From positions 62,001 to 126,000 of the forward strand of contig NZ_JAGFXZ010000001.1 in assembly GCF_019038395.1 (NCBI RefSeq): a DNA stretch of 64,000 bases. Direction: 5' to 3'. Position numbers and translations under genes: made by a program. Every line of letters begins with the position of its first letter. Positions within the stretch are counted from its first letter, which is position 1. Shown piece after piece: positions 18,031 through 27,476 of the stretch. The stretch comes from Acinetobacter sp. BY419 (GTDB lineage Bacteria; Pseudomonadota; Gammaproteobacteria; Pseudomonadales; Moraxellaceae). The notes under the pieces were generated by a model. The model was not told the origin of the DNA, did not search any database, and was given only the letters and a program-made list of their open reading frames with translations.

Positions 18031-20868
18031 ATGGATACGAGTGTGCTGCCGATTATTATATTGTTACCGTTAGTATTAGGCACAACCCTTGTCTCGTGGC
18101 TGAAGCAATTTTCGCGCGGGGTAACGGCTTTAGGGGCAATTGGTGTCAGCCTCAGCAGTTTCTTATTATTATTGAGTCAGGCGCCTGCCATATTTGACGG
18201 CGCAGTGATTACCCAGACCTGGTCCTGGCTGCCCCAGCTGGGCATCGATTTCAGTTTCCGTCTGGACTCTCTGGGACTGCTGTTTGCCTTGCTGATCAGC
18301 GGGATTGGTACGCTGATTTATATTTATGCCTATTATTATCTGAATCCAAAAAACTCACTGAGCAAGCTGTATCTTCTGCTAATGCTGTTTATGGCGGCCA
18401 TGCTCGGGATTTCATTGTCGAATAACCTGATTATTTTATTGGTTTTCTGGGAGCTGACCAGTATTTCATCCTTCTTGCTGGTGGGTTACTGGAGCAATTA
18501 CGAAGCTGCACAACGCGGCGCACGTATGGCGCTCACCATTACCGGATTGGGTGGTTTGGCCATGCTGGGTGGTTTTATCCTGCTCGGTCAAATCACGGGT
18601 ACCTATCAGATTGATCAAATCCTGAAGATGACCGATCAAATTCAGTCTCATACTTTATTTGTACCAACGCTCTTGCTGATTTTAATCGGTGCTTTTACCA
18701 AAAGTGCGCAGTTCCCGTTCCATTTCTGGTTACCGAATGCCATGGCCGCGCCGACACCCGTCTCTGCCTATTTGCATTCGGCCACCATGGTCAAAGCCGG
18801 TTTATTCCTGGTTGCACGTTTGCTCCCGATCTTCGCCGGCGCTGCACTGTTTCATAATATTGTGACCTTTGTCGGTCTGTTTACCCTGTGCATGGCTGCC
18901 TTCTTTGCCATTTTCAAGGAAGATCTGAAAGGCCTGCTGGCCTATTCCACCATCAGCCATCTGGGTCTGATCATGTGTCTGCTCGGGATTGGTTCACCAC
19001 TGGCCGTTGCAGCAGCGATTTTCCATATTATTAACCATGCCACCTTTAAAGCGGCCCTGTTCATGATTGCCGGAATTATCGACCATGAATCGGGCACGCG
19101 TGACTTGCGCAAGCTGTCAGGCTTATGGCAACTGCTGCCATATACCGCCACCCTGACCATGATCACGGCGGCGGCTATGGCGGGTGTTCCCCTAACCAAC
19201 GGTTTTCTCTCCAAGGAAATGTTTTTTACCGAACTGGTCGCGAACTTGAGTGGTCCAGTCATGGTCGGTTCAGCCATCGTCGCAACATTGGCCGGGATTT
19301 TTGCAGTCGCCTATTCTACTCGGCTGGTACATGGGGTATTTTTCGATGGCCCGCTGGGCAAAGAGGTTCCGAATAAAAATGCGCATGAACCTCCGTTTGG
19401 CATGCGTGCACCAGCAACCTTATTGGCAATTTTATGTATCTTGGTGGGGATATTACCCGCGCTTCTGGTTGAAAAAATTGTCAACAGCTCAACCCGGGCA
19501 TCGACCCAGAATTTTGCCTTTGAAGGTACCCATCTGGCACTCTGGCATGGTTTTAATCTGCCGCTGTTGATGAGTGCAATTGCCCTGATCGGCGGAGTCA
19601 TCTTCTACTTTTCTCTCGCCAAAGGCGGTACCTTACGTGAAATCGACTTAGATCCAAAACTGGGCCGCTTGCAGGGCCGGGTACTGTTCGATCTGTTTTT
19701 GAAAAATCTGCTGCTGAATTCCCGCCGTTTCCGTCGTGCCACTGAAAATGGAAAATTACAAAGCTATTTATTGTGGATTGTAATCCTTACAGTGGGACTG
19801 GTGGGTTTCCCATTAGTGACGAATGCTGTCGGTGGCGGTACACGTGAACTCACCCATGCCCCTGCCCTGGCCATTGTTTTGTGGATGTTACTGTTCTCTG
19901 CCTGCTGGATGCTGTTATGGTTCCATCATGAGCGGATTAAAGCGGTACTGATCAGTGGTGCAGTCGGCCTGGTGGTGACCATGGTCTTTATTGGCTTCTC
20001 GGCACCAGATTTGGCACTCACCCAGATTACGGTCGATGTAGTCACCACAGTATTGTTATTGATGAGCTTATCTCTGCTACCGCAGTTAACGCCTTATGAG
20101 TCCAGTCCTACCCGTCGCTGGCGTGATGCGATCATTGCTCTAGGGGGCGGTCTCGGTATTGCGGCAATCGCCTGGCTGATCATGACCCGTGACCATAATT
20201 CCATTTCATGGTTCTTCCTGCAACAGTCGATTCCGCTGGGCGGTGGCACCAATGTGGTGAATGTAATTCTGGTCGACTTCCGTGGTTTCGATACCTTCGG
20301 TGAGATTACCGTACTCGGGATTGCCGCCATTGGTGTCCTGAGCCTGATGGATGGGATGCGTGCCCATGGTACCATCATGACCCAGGGTCTGACCTATCGT
20401 TTTAACCCTTCCCCATTGATGTTACGTATTACTGCATCATGGATCTTGCCTGTGGCACTGGTGGTCAGCCTGTATATCTTTATGCGTGGCCACAACCTGC
20501 CAGGCGGTGGATTTATTGCCGGATTGGTAACATCACTGGCGCTCATTATTCAATATATCGCAGTGGGGCAGGACAAAACCGAACAGTTGCTTGGTGCAAA
20601 ATCTGGTCGTCTGTATGAAATCTGGATTGGCGTCGGTTTAATTATTGCCGGTTCGACCGGAGTCGCGGCCTGGTTCTGGTCACGCCCATTCCTGACCAGC
20701 GCCCATATTTATGTTTCTCCGCCTATCCTTGGAGACATGCATCTGGCTTCGGCTGCTCTGTTTGATGTGGGTGTATATGTCACTGTGGTCGGTGCGACCA
20801 TGCTGATGATTTCTGTCCTGGGCGACTCACGTCACTCCAGTATGACTGGTCCAGTACCAAGAGGATAA
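18031..20868 (+). CDS. mrpA: MrpA' subunit of Na+/H+ antiporter (fused MrpA+MrpB)
   Basis: Largest subunit of the Mrp (Mnh/Pha) multi-subunit cation/proton antiporter, homologous to complex I antiporter subunits NuoL/M. The 945 residues are membrane-embedded throughout. The antiporter core fills about 1-500 (SAQFPFHFWLPNAMAAPTPV and LLAYSTISHLGL are hallmark stretches). The C-terminal third includes an MrpB-like module (ITVLGIAAIGVLS, RGHNLPGGGFIAG). No separate mrpB exists in the operon, so A and B are fused, the arrangement known as group 2 Mrp. Start ATG 18031 follows the hairpin described in the leader. It expels Na+ at alkaline pH in studied relatives. Confidence 0.94.
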   Translation: MDTSVLPIIILLPLVLGTTLVSWLKQFSRGVTALGAIGVSLSSFLLLLSQAPAIFDGAVITQTWSWLPQLGIDFSFRLDSLGLLFALLISGIGTLIYIYAYYYLNPKNSLSKLYLLLMLFMAAMLGISLSNNLIILLVFWELTSISSFLLVGYWSNYEAAQRGARMALTITGLGGLAMLGGFILLGQITGTYQIDQILKMTDQIQSHTLFVPTLLLILIGAFTKSAQFPFHFWLPNAMAAPTPVSAYLHSATMVKAGLFLVARLLPIFAGAALFHNIVTFVGLFTLCMAAFFAIFKEDLKGLLAYSTISHLGLIMCLLGIGSPLAVAAAIFHIINHATFKAALFMIAGIIDHESGTRDLRKLSGLWQLLPYTATLTMITAAAMAGVPLTNGFLSKEMFFTELVANLSGPVMVGSAIVATLAGIFAVAYSTRLVHGVFFDGPLGKEVPNKNAHEPPFGMRAPATLLAILCILVGILPALLVEKIVNSSTRASTQNFAFEGTHLALWHGFNLPLLMSAIALIGGVIFYFSLAKGGTLREIDLDPKLGRLQGRVLFDLFLKNLLLNSRRFRRATENGKLQSYLLWIVILTVGLVGFPLVTNAVGGGTRELTHAPALAIVLWMLLFSACWMLLWFHHERIKAVLISGAVGLVVTMVFIGFSAPDLALTQITVDVVTTVLLLMSLSLLPQLTPYESSPTRRWRDAIIALGGGLGIAAIAWLIMTRDHNSISWFFLQQSIPLGGGTNVVNVILVDFRGFDTFGEITVLGIAAIGVLSLMDGMRAHGTIMTQGLTYRFNPSPLMLRITASWILPVALVVSLYIFMRGHNLPGGGFIAGLVTSLALIIQYIAVGQDKTEQLLGAKSGRLYEIWIGVGLIIAGSTGVAAWFWSRPFLTSAHIYVSPPILGDMHLASAALFDVGVYVTVVGATMLMISVLGDSRHSSMTGPVPRG

Positions 20869-20872
20869 TAGA

Positions 20873-21238
20873 ATGATGAGTTTAGAATTTTTATTAGCCT
20901 CTGCCATCGGTCTGCTGACTGCCACCGGAATTTATCTGATCCTGCGTGCCCGTACTTTCCCGGTGGTGCTGGGCTTGGCCATGATTGGTTATGCGGTCAA
21001 CCTGTTTTTATTTGCCATGGGCCGAATTCAGATGAATTCACCTGCGGTATTAACCGAAGCCTCCAGAGTAACCGATCCACTTCCTCAGGCGCTGGTACTG
21101 ACCGCCATCGTGATTGGCTTTGCCACCACTGCCTTTATTGTCCAGCTAGCATTACGTAGCCGCTATGAATCAGGAACAGACCACGTTGATTCAAAAGAAG
21201 AAACACCTCAGATTGACCCACGTGAGGATGAGCCTTAA
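20873..21238 (+). CDS. mrpC: MrpC subunit of Na+/H+ antiporter
   Basis: 121 residues, with three hydrophobic segments, homologous to NuoK; LTAIVIGFATTAFIVQLALR is the conserved third helix region. It starts 4 bases after mrpA; two adjacent ATGs (20873 and 20876) can serve. The C-terminal tail is short and charged. The stop overlaps the mrpD start (TAATG), indicating translational coupling. Confidence 0.93.
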   Translation: MMSLEFLLASAIGLLTATGIYLILRARTFPVVLGLAMIGYAVNLFLFAMGRIQMNSPAVLTEASRVTDPLPQALVLTAIVIGFATTAFIVQLALRSRYESGTDHVDSKEETPQIDPREDEP

Positions 21239-23046
21239 TGACTGATCTTCTCAACTTCTGGACCCAGCATACTCCTATTTTCAGTATTCTTTTACCTGCC
21301 TTTACCGCTTTTGTCCTGGTACTTTTAGGCAATCCGGGTGCAGGCTCTCTGGTCACGGACTGGCGTCAGCCTTGGCGTCGGGGTATCAGTCATCTTTCGA
21401 GCATCTTGGGCCTCATTATTGCCGTCAGTTATTTGATAGACAGCAGTCAGGGCCAGATCAGCGTTTATACGCTGGGCGAATGGGCCGCACCTTTTGGAAT
21501 TGTACTGGTTCTAGATCAACTCTCTGCGATGATGCTAGTTTTAACCTATGCCCTGGCAGTACCTGTGGTCTGGTATGCCAGTAAAGAATGGGATACGCGT
21601 GGCCGTTATTTCCATGCCATGGTACATTTCCTGCTGATGGGCCTGACCGGTGCCTTCTTGACCGGTGACTTGTTCAACCTGTTCGTGTTCTTTGAAATTC
21701 TGTTAATGGCATCTTATGTGCTGCTCTTACATGGACAGGGCAAGGCGCGTTTCCAGCTGGGAATCCATTACGTCACCATTAACCTGTTAGCTTCTGCCAT
21801 GTTCCTGATTGGACTCGGGATGATTTATGGCAGTGTCGGCAGTCTGAATATGGCCGATGTTGCCCGCTTAATGCCAACCCTCGCAGATGATCAGCACAAA
21901 CTGGCCGTTGCCGGCGGATTGATGCTGTTTGTCGTTTTCGGAATTAAAGCGGCGATGCTGCCGGTTGGCTTCTGGTTACCCAAAACCTATGCCGTGGCCA
22001 CCACACCTGTTGCAGCCCTCTTCACTATCATGACCAAAGTCGGGGTCTATGCGATTTTGCGGATTAACGGGACTGTTTTTGATGATGAATACAGCCACCA
22101 AATTCTGATGAACTGCCTACTGGTGATTGGTCTGATTACCTCAGTTTATGGCGTTATTTGTGCAATTGGCACAGAACGTCTGCGCCGTTTTATCGGCTTT
22201 ATGGTGCTGTCTTCAGTCGGAACCATTCTGGTCGCGATTGGCATGAATACAACTGGGGCCTGGGCCGGTGCACTGTATTATATGGTGCACAGCACCCTGG
22301 TTGCTGCAGCATTTTATATTCTGTCAGGCTGGATTACTTCACAGCGCGGTGAGTTTAAAGATCATTTTAAAATCGCCCCGATGATGAAACAGAATAAGCT
22401 GGTTTCTATTGTCTATTTCATTATTGCCTTGATGATGGCCGGCCTGCCACCCTTTAGTGGTTTCTTTGGCAAAGTCTTTATTTTGCAGGCTTCTGCCAAT
22501 TCAGACTATCAGATGGTTATTATCCTGACCATTCTGTTGGTGAGCTTCCTCAGCATTCTGGCCTTTACCCGGGTCGGTTTTATGCTGTTCTGGCGCTCGA
22601 CCAGGCCTGAGGATGATCTTAATTCTGAAGATTTCCACAAATATGAAGCCTTACCCAGCAAGGCTCCTGCACGTAATGATCGCGCGATTTATCTATTGCT
22701 TGCCGGTTTAACCGCCTATGTTGTATTTGCCGGACCGATCTATCAATATAATTATCAGACTGCAGAACAGATCAAAAATAATCCGGTCTATGAAGCGGCT
22801 CTATTGAAACGTGATTCAGAAGGTCAGTTTATTAGTGTGCAACCTTTTGATCCGAGCTATTTACCAGAAACCAAATATGGTGGTGAGATAGTCGATCCGA
22901 ATGCGCATCTGATTCCTTATGTGATTTCGGAAGCTACCCTGGAAGGTGAAAATATTTCCGAATTCAAGCAACGCCAGATTGACCAGCAGTATGTTGAACA
23001 GATCAAATATGATGATAATCAACTTAAACCAGTGGAGGGACCTTAA
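21238..23046 (+). CDS. mrpD: MrpD subunit of Na+/H+ antiporter, with long C-terminal tail
   Basis: NuoM/N-type antiporter subunit, 602 residues. The membrane core (about 1-500) carries the conserved LFNLFVFFEILLMASYVLLL and GFWLPKTYAVATTPVAALFT stretches, with a lysine and glutamate in the proton channel positions. After the last membrane helix (near residue 500) about 100 hydrophilic, Tyr/Glu/Gln-rich residues follow. Typical MrpD is about 490-500 residues, so this tail is an addition of unknown role. The start overlaps mrpC by one base and the stop overlaps mrpE by one base. Confidence 0.93.
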   Translation: MTDLLNFWTQHTPIFSILLPAFTAFVLVLLGNPGAGSLVTDWRQPWRRGISHLSSILGLIIAVSYLIDSSQGQISVYTLGEWAAPFGIVLVLDQLSAMMLVLTYALAVPVVWYASKEWDTRGRYFHAMVHFLLMGLTGAFLTGDLFNLFVFFEILLMASYVLLLHGQGKARFQLGIHYVTINLLASAMFLIGLGMIYGSVGSLNMADVARLMPTLADDQHKLAVAGGLMLFVVFGIKAAMLPVGFWLPKTYAVATTPVAALFTIMTKVGVYAILRINGTVFDDEYSHQILMNCLLVIGLITSVYGVICAIGTERLRRFIGFMVLSSVGTILVAIGMNTTGAWAGALYYMVHSTLVAAAFYILSGWITSQRGEFKDHFKIAPMMKQNKLVSIVYFIIALMMAGLPPFSGFFGKVFILQASANSDYQMVIILTILLVSFLSILAFTRVGFMLFWRSTRPEDDLNSEDFHKYEALPSKAPARNDRAIYLLLAGLTAYVVFAGPIYQYNYQTAEQIKNNPVYEAALLKRDSEGQFISVQPFDPSYLPETKYGGEIVDPNAHLIPYVISEATLEGENISEFKQRQIDQQYVEQIKYDDNQLKPVEGP

Positions 23047-23564
23047 TGGCTGAATCATTCCTGCAACGTTGGTTCCCGCATCCACTGGTTTCTGTGATCG
23101 TGGGACTAAGCTGGACTTTACTGGAACACAATCTGGAGGTCGGAACATTATTTGTAGCTCTGGTTCTGGCGATTGTGATTCCAAAAATGGTCGCACCTTT
23201 TATTGACTATACCCCGAACATCCAGTGGGCTCCTGCACTGCGCCTGTTCTTTGTCGTGGTTTGGGACATTGTAGTGGCCAATCTTAAAGTCGCAAAACTG
23301 GTCTTGGGGCCAACCAAAAATCTGCATCCGAAATGGTTCCGTGTGCCTTTGGAAACCGCACATGAGGAAGTCAATACCTTGCTGGCGATGATTATTACCA
23401 CAACGCCGGGGACAGTATCTGCAGGTATTGACCAGGATCGTGGCGATATTCTGGTTCATGCCTTAAGCACGGATGACGAAGCAGCCGAAATCGAGACCAT
23501 CAAACAGCGCTATGAACAGCCTCTGATTGAAATTTTCAGCGCACAGACAGGAGAAAAAGCATGA
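23046..23564 (+). CDS. mrpE: MrpE subunit of Na+/H+ antiporter
   Basis: 172 residues, with hydrophobic helices in the first about 75 residues and a soluble C-terminal domain. The stretch TTPGTVSAGID followed by an acidic segment is typical of MrpE. It overlaps mrpD by one base and mrpF by four (ATGA). MrpE aids assembly and full activity of the complex in studied species. Confidence 0.92.
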   Translation: MAESFLQRWFPHPLVSVIVGLSWTLLEHNLEVGTLFVALVLAIVIPKMVAPFIDYTPNIQWAPALRLFFVVVWDIVVANLKVAKLVLGPTKNLHPKWFRVPLETAHEEVNTLLAMIITTTPGTVSAGIDQDRGDILVHALSTDDEAAEIETIKQRYEQPLIEIFSAQTGEKA

Positions 23565-23836
23565 CGATTCTTCCTTATGCATTAATGATTTGTCTGGGTG
23601 CTATCACTGTCTCGATGTTACTCTGCCTGATCCGGCTGATCATTGGTCCTTCTATCGTGGACCGGCTGTTGGCACTGGATACTCTGTTCCTGAATGCAAC
23701 CTGTCTGATTGTCATTTTGGGAATTTACTGGAGCAGCACCTTCCTGTTCGAAGAGGCCTTACTGGTTGCAATGCTGGGCTTTGTTTCGACTGCAGCCTTG
23801 GCACGTTATTTTACCACTGGCCATGTGATCGACTAG
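23561..23836 (+). CDS. mrpF: MrpF subunit of Na+/H+ antiporter
   Basis: 91 residues, three hydrophobic helices. The conserved GPSIVDRLLALDT follows the first helix. It overlaps mrpE by four bases and is followed by mrpG after a 10-base gap. The related bile-acid/pH proteins share this fold, but the operon context fixes it as MrpF. Confidence 0.93.
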   Translation: MTILPYALMICLGAITVSMLLCLIRLIIGPSIVDRLLALDTLFLNATCLIVILGIYWSSTFLFEEALLVAMLGFVSTAALARYFTTGHVID

Positions 23837-23846
23837 GAGTTTTTAA

Positions 23847-24251
23847 ATGTCTTTAATTTTAGAAATACTGGTGTCGATTTTTTTATTGATTGGTGCTTTC
23901 TTTATGTTGGTCGGTGGGATCGGTATGGTTCGCCTGCCCGACCTGTTCATGCGTCTGCATGCTCCGACCAAATCCAGCACTTTGGGCTTGGGCAGCTTTT
24001 TGATGGCCTCAATTCTGTTCTCTGCCATATATGGCCGTTTCGGTTTTGCTGAAGTGCTCATCACCCTGTTTGCATTCATTACCGCACCGGTGTCCGCCAA
24101 TCTGATGGCACAGGCCGCACTGCATTTGCGTTTACGCTCTTTGAGTGGTGAAGTTCCGGAAACTCTGGAACGACCGCTGCCTTGGCAACGCTCACGTCGC
24201 CGTGCTTTTTATGAGAAAAAAATGAATCATAAAGATGATGATCTAACTTAA
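23847..24251 (+). CDS. mrpG: MrpG subunit of Na+/H+ antiporter
   Basis: 134 residues: three hydrophobic segments (about 4-25, 40-62, 66-88), with the conserved GGIGMVRLPDLFMRLHAPTK loop after the first. The C-terminal 40 residues are basic and soluble. Last gene of the six-gene mrpA'CDEFG operon. It ends 58 bases before a bidirectional terminator shared with rbfA. Confidence 0.93.
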   Translation: MSLILEILVSIFLLIGAFFMLVGGIGMVRLPDLFMRLHAPTKSSTLGLGSFLMASILFSAIYGRFGFAEVLITLFAFITAPVSANLMAQAALHLRLRSLSGEVPETLERPLPWQRSRRRAFYEKKMNHKDDDLT

Positions 24252-24308
24252 TTTAGACTATTTTTATATTGATCTTTTAGTATCTAAATTTTTGATAGAA
24301 CAAGATAT

Positions 24309-24341
24309 AAAAAAAAGCCACCCCAAGGTGGCTTTTTTTTA
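24309..24341. terminator. Bidirectional terminator between mrpG and rbfA
   Basis: AAAAAAGCCACC (24311-24322) pairs with GGTGGCTTTTTT around a short loop, with A and T runs on both sides. It ends both convergent operons. Confidence 0.9.
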
Positions 24342-24353
24342 TTGTCCTAAGAC

Positions 24354-24758
24354 TTATTCATCGTCTTTTTTTGCTTCAGCTTCAGGTAAGTCCTTCACAG
24401 CTTCAGCGATCAGACCAAACATATAGTTACCATATGCATTGGTCTTATCGTAATGGAAACGTAGACGAGGCGTAATACGGGTTTTAATACGACGACTCAG
24501 CTCGTGGCGCAGGAAACCAGATGCTTTGTTTAACACATCCAAAGTTTCTTTATTTGCCGCTTCGCTCTGCTCATCGCCAAGTTCACGTCCCATCACAGTG
24601 ACATAAACTTCCGCATATCCCAGGTCTGGGCTCACCTTCACCGCAGAGATGGTCACCAGACCACCTAAGCGTGGATCTTTCAGCTCCTGACGGATCAGTT
24701 CTGACAACTCGCGTTGTACTGTATCCGCCATACGCTTCAGACGTTGACTACCCGCCAT
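24354..24758 (-). CDS. rbfA: RbfA, 30S ribosome-binding factor
   Basis: KH-type RNA-binding protein needed for late 16S rRNA maturation and cold adaptation. 134 residues, normal length. The N-terminal RMADTVQRELSELIRQELKD and RITPRLRFHYD are hallmark stretches. Its ATG shares a base with the infB stop (TAATG), so the two are coupled. It is the last gene of rimP-nusA-infB-rbfA. Confidence 0.95.
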   Translation of the reverse strand: MAGSQRLKRMADTVQRELSELIRQELKDPRLGGLVTISAVKVSPDLGYAEVYVTVMGRELGDEQSEAANKETLDVLNKASGFLRHELSRRIKTRITPRLRFHYDKTNAYGNYMFGLIAEAVKDLPEAEAKKDDE

Positions 24759-27466
24759 TAAAGACTCCGTTTAATTAATTTAACATCATACACTTCGATC
24801 TTGTCGAGAGGTTTGATGTCTTTATAGCCTTTCACCGCAAGACCACATTCCATACCGGCACGAACTTCTTCAACCACTTCTTTGTAGCGACGAAGAGATT
24901 CAAGCTCGCCCTGGAACACAACCACGTCATCACGTAATACGCGAATCGGTTTGTTACGATGCAATACGCCTTCAAGTACCATACAGCCTGCAGCCGCACC
25001 GAATTTACTTGAGTGGAATACTTCACGTACTTGAGCAACACCCAGAATTGTTTCACGATGTTCAGGCTCAAGCTTACCGCTCATTGCCGCTTTAACATCA
25101 TCAATCAATTGGTAAATTACTGAGTAGTAACGAATGTCGATACTGTCTGCATCGGCTTTTTGGCGCGCTGCGGTATCCGCACGTACGTTAAAGCCAAGAA
25201 GAACTGCTTCTGAAGATTCAGCCAGTGTTACGTCAGACTCGGTAATTGCACCAACACCTGAACCGATAATACGTACTTTCACTTCATCTGTTGCAAGTTC
25301 AGCAAGTGCTACATGCAAGGCTTCCAGTGTACCGCGTACGTCAGTTTTCAGTACCACGTTGACGATAGGCACATCTTTCTTGCCCATAGACGCCATGATA
25401 TTTTCAAGACGCATTGCAGATTGACGCTCAAGACGTTTTTGACGTTCCCGATCCATACGCGCATCGGCAACTTCACGTGCTTTTTTCTCGTCGCTCACAA
25501 CCAGAACTTCGTCACCCGCCATTGGCGCTTCTGGAAGACCTAAGATTTCAACTGGAATCGAAGGACCTGCAGATTGAATGCGTTTACCATTTTCATCTGT
25601 CATCGCACGTACGCGACCATAAGACGAGCCAGCAAGTACCAGGTCACCCACTTTCAGAGTACCGTTTTGAACCAGAATAGACGTTACCGCACCGCGGTTG
25701 CTGTCTACACGTGCTTCAATGACTACACCTTGCGCAGCACCTTCTTCAGATGCTTTCAACTCTAGCATTTCTGATTGAATTAGAATCAGGTCCAGAAGCT
25801 CATCAATACCTTGACCCGTGTGAGCTGAAACCATGGCAACCGGTACATCACCGCCCCATTGTTCAGGCACGATCTGTTTAGCAGTCAATTCATTCAGAAC
25901 GCGGTCTGGATCAGCAGACTCTTTATCCATCTTGTTGATCGCAACAATGATTGGTGTACCTGCAGCACGCGCATGATCAATTGCTTCTGCAGTTTGTGGC
26001 ATCACACCATCATCTGCAGCAACAACCAAGACCACGATATCTGTTGCTTTCGCACCACGTGCACGCATAGCGGTAAACGCGGCATGTCCCGGAGTATCGA
26101 GGAAGGTAATGATGCCTTTGTCGGTCTTCACATGGTAAGCACCGATATGCTGGGTAATACCACCGGCTTCACCTTGAGCCACTTTGGCACGGCGAATATG
26201 GTCAAGAAGCGATGTTTTACCATGGTCAACGTGACCCATGATGGTAACAACAGGTGCACGAGTCGTTTGCGCACCACGTGCTTCTTCAGCTTGTTCAAGT
26301 AAGTTATCTTCTACATCAGTTTCAGATACCAGTACCGGGTGATGACCCATTTCTTCAACAATCAGCGCAGCGATTTCTTGATCAATCGGTTGGTTCTGAG
26401 TCACTAGCTCACCCATTTTCATGAGTGATTTAATGACTTCACGAACCTTAACGGCCATTTTCGCAGCCAAGTCAGCAACAACAATCGTTTCACCGATTTC
26501 AACATCGTAAACCTGTTTTTTCACAGGTTTTTCGAAGCCGTGTTTGTTTGAAGAACTCGTTTTCAAACCGCGTTTAGGCTGTTTGCTGAAACTTTGCTCT
26601 TCCTGACCACGACGGCCACCTTTTTTCGGTGCACGTGCAGTTGGCGTATTGGTACCACGTTTAATTTCGCGGTCTTCTTTCGCAAACGAGTCTTCATAGG
26701 CTTGACCTACAAGGCCCGCAGCAAGTGGAGAATCATCCACAACGCGGATGGTTGCAGTGGTATCTTCAGCTGAGTACTTGGTCGCCATTTGACGCATTTG
26801 TTCAAGCGTACGTTGCTGCGCTTCTTCAGCTGATTTACGACGTGCTGCTTCTTCCACTGCTTTTAATTTTGCAGTTTCTGCTTCACGTAGTTTTTTCTGT
26901 TCAGCCGTTTCAACCTGCTTCACCGTTTGTTTTACAACCGGTTTGTTGTTTGACTTACGCGTCACCACAACAGCAGCTTTAGACACTTCTTGCTTATCGC
27001 TGGTTTGCTTCGCAGCAGCGCGCATCGCTTCTAGAGCTTTATTGGCATTATTTACGCCAGCTTTTGGAGCTTCAGCAGCAGCGGCTTGCGCTGTATTCTG
27101 CTCAGGCGCAGCTTTGGCCTGTTGCTCAGCCTTGGCTTTCGCCAATGCTTCTGCTTTGATCTGTTCTGGATCCGGCTTAACAAATGTATGCTTCTTGCGA
27201 ACTTCTACATTAATTGTTTTTGCCTTACCTGAAGTACTGGCTACTTTAGCCGTACTGGTCGTTTTACGTTTCAACGTGATTTGCCCTGCTTGGCTCTCTG
27301 AACCTTGTGATTTTTTCACATGGCTCATCAAGCTGTCTTGTTGTTCGGTGGTAATAATATCGTCAGCTTTACGCTGTGGTAAACCTGCCTCACGAACCTG
27401 CTCTAGGAGCTTCTCAACTGGACGACCCACGCTGAGGGCTAACTCTTTAATTGACTTGTCCGTCAT
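24758..27466 (-). CDS. infB: Translation initiation factor IF-2
   Basis: GTPase that brings fMet-tRNA to the 30S subunit and promotes subunit joining. It has 902 residues. The N-terminal IF2 domain starts at residue 1 and is followed by a long Ala/Lys/Glu-rich linker (about 60-330). The G domain holds GHVDHGKTS (about 410-418), DTPGHAAF and NKMD, and is followed by domains II, III and C2 (fMet-tRNA binding) to the end. The low-complexity linker gives biased codon content but the frame is intact. It is 10 bases downstream of nusA and overlaps rbfA. Its substrate, initiator tRNA, is encoded four times just upstream of this operon. Confidence 0.97.
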   Translation of the reverse strand: MTDKSIKELALSVGRPVEKLLEQVREAGLPQRKADDIITTEQQDSLMSHVKKSQGSESQAGQITLKRKTTSTAKVASTSGKAKTINVEVRKKHTFVKPDPEQIKAEALAKAKAEQQAKAAPEQNTAQAAAAEAPKAGVNNANKALEAMRAAAKQTSDKQEVSKAAVVVTRKSNNKPVVKQTVKQVETAEQKKLREAETAKLKAVEEAARRKSAEEAQQRTLEQMRQMATKYSAEDTTATIRVVDDSPLAAGLVGQAYEDSFAKEDREIKRGTNTPTARAPKKGGRRGQEEQSFSKQPKRGLKTSSSNKHGFEKPVKKQVYDVEIGETIVVADLAAKMAVKVREVIKSLMKMGELVTQNQPIDQEIAALIVEEMGHHPVLVSETDVEDNLLEQAEEARGAQTTRAPVVTIMGHVDHGKTSLLDHIRRAKVAQGEAGGITQHIGAYHVKTDKGIITFLDTPGHAAFTAMRARGAKATDIVVLVVAADDGVMPQTAEAIDHARAAGTPIIVAINKMDKESADPDRVLNELTAKQIVPEQWGGDVPVAMVSAHTGQGIDELLDLILIQSEMLELKASEEGAAQGVVIEARVDSNRGAVTSILVQNGTLKVGDLVLAGSSYGRVRAMTDENGKRIQSAGPSIPVEILGLPEAPMAGDEVLVVSDEKKAREVADARMDRERQKRLERQSAMRLENIMASMGKKDVPIVNVVLKTDVRGTLEALHVALAELATDEVKVRIIGSGVGAITESDVTLAESSEAVLLGFNVRADTAARQKADADSIDIRYYSVIYQLIDDVKAAMSGKLEPEHRETILGVAQVREVFHSSKFGAAAGCMVLEGVLHRNKPIRVLRDDVVVFQGELESLRRYKEVVEEVRAGMECGLAVKGYKDIKPLDKIEVYDVKLIKRSL

Positions 27467-27476
27467 ATACTACCTC

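Noticed and set aside
25859..26302. Open frame on the plus strand inside infB
   Set aside because: Antisense to a strongly conserved gene, composition of a shadow frame, no ribosome site.
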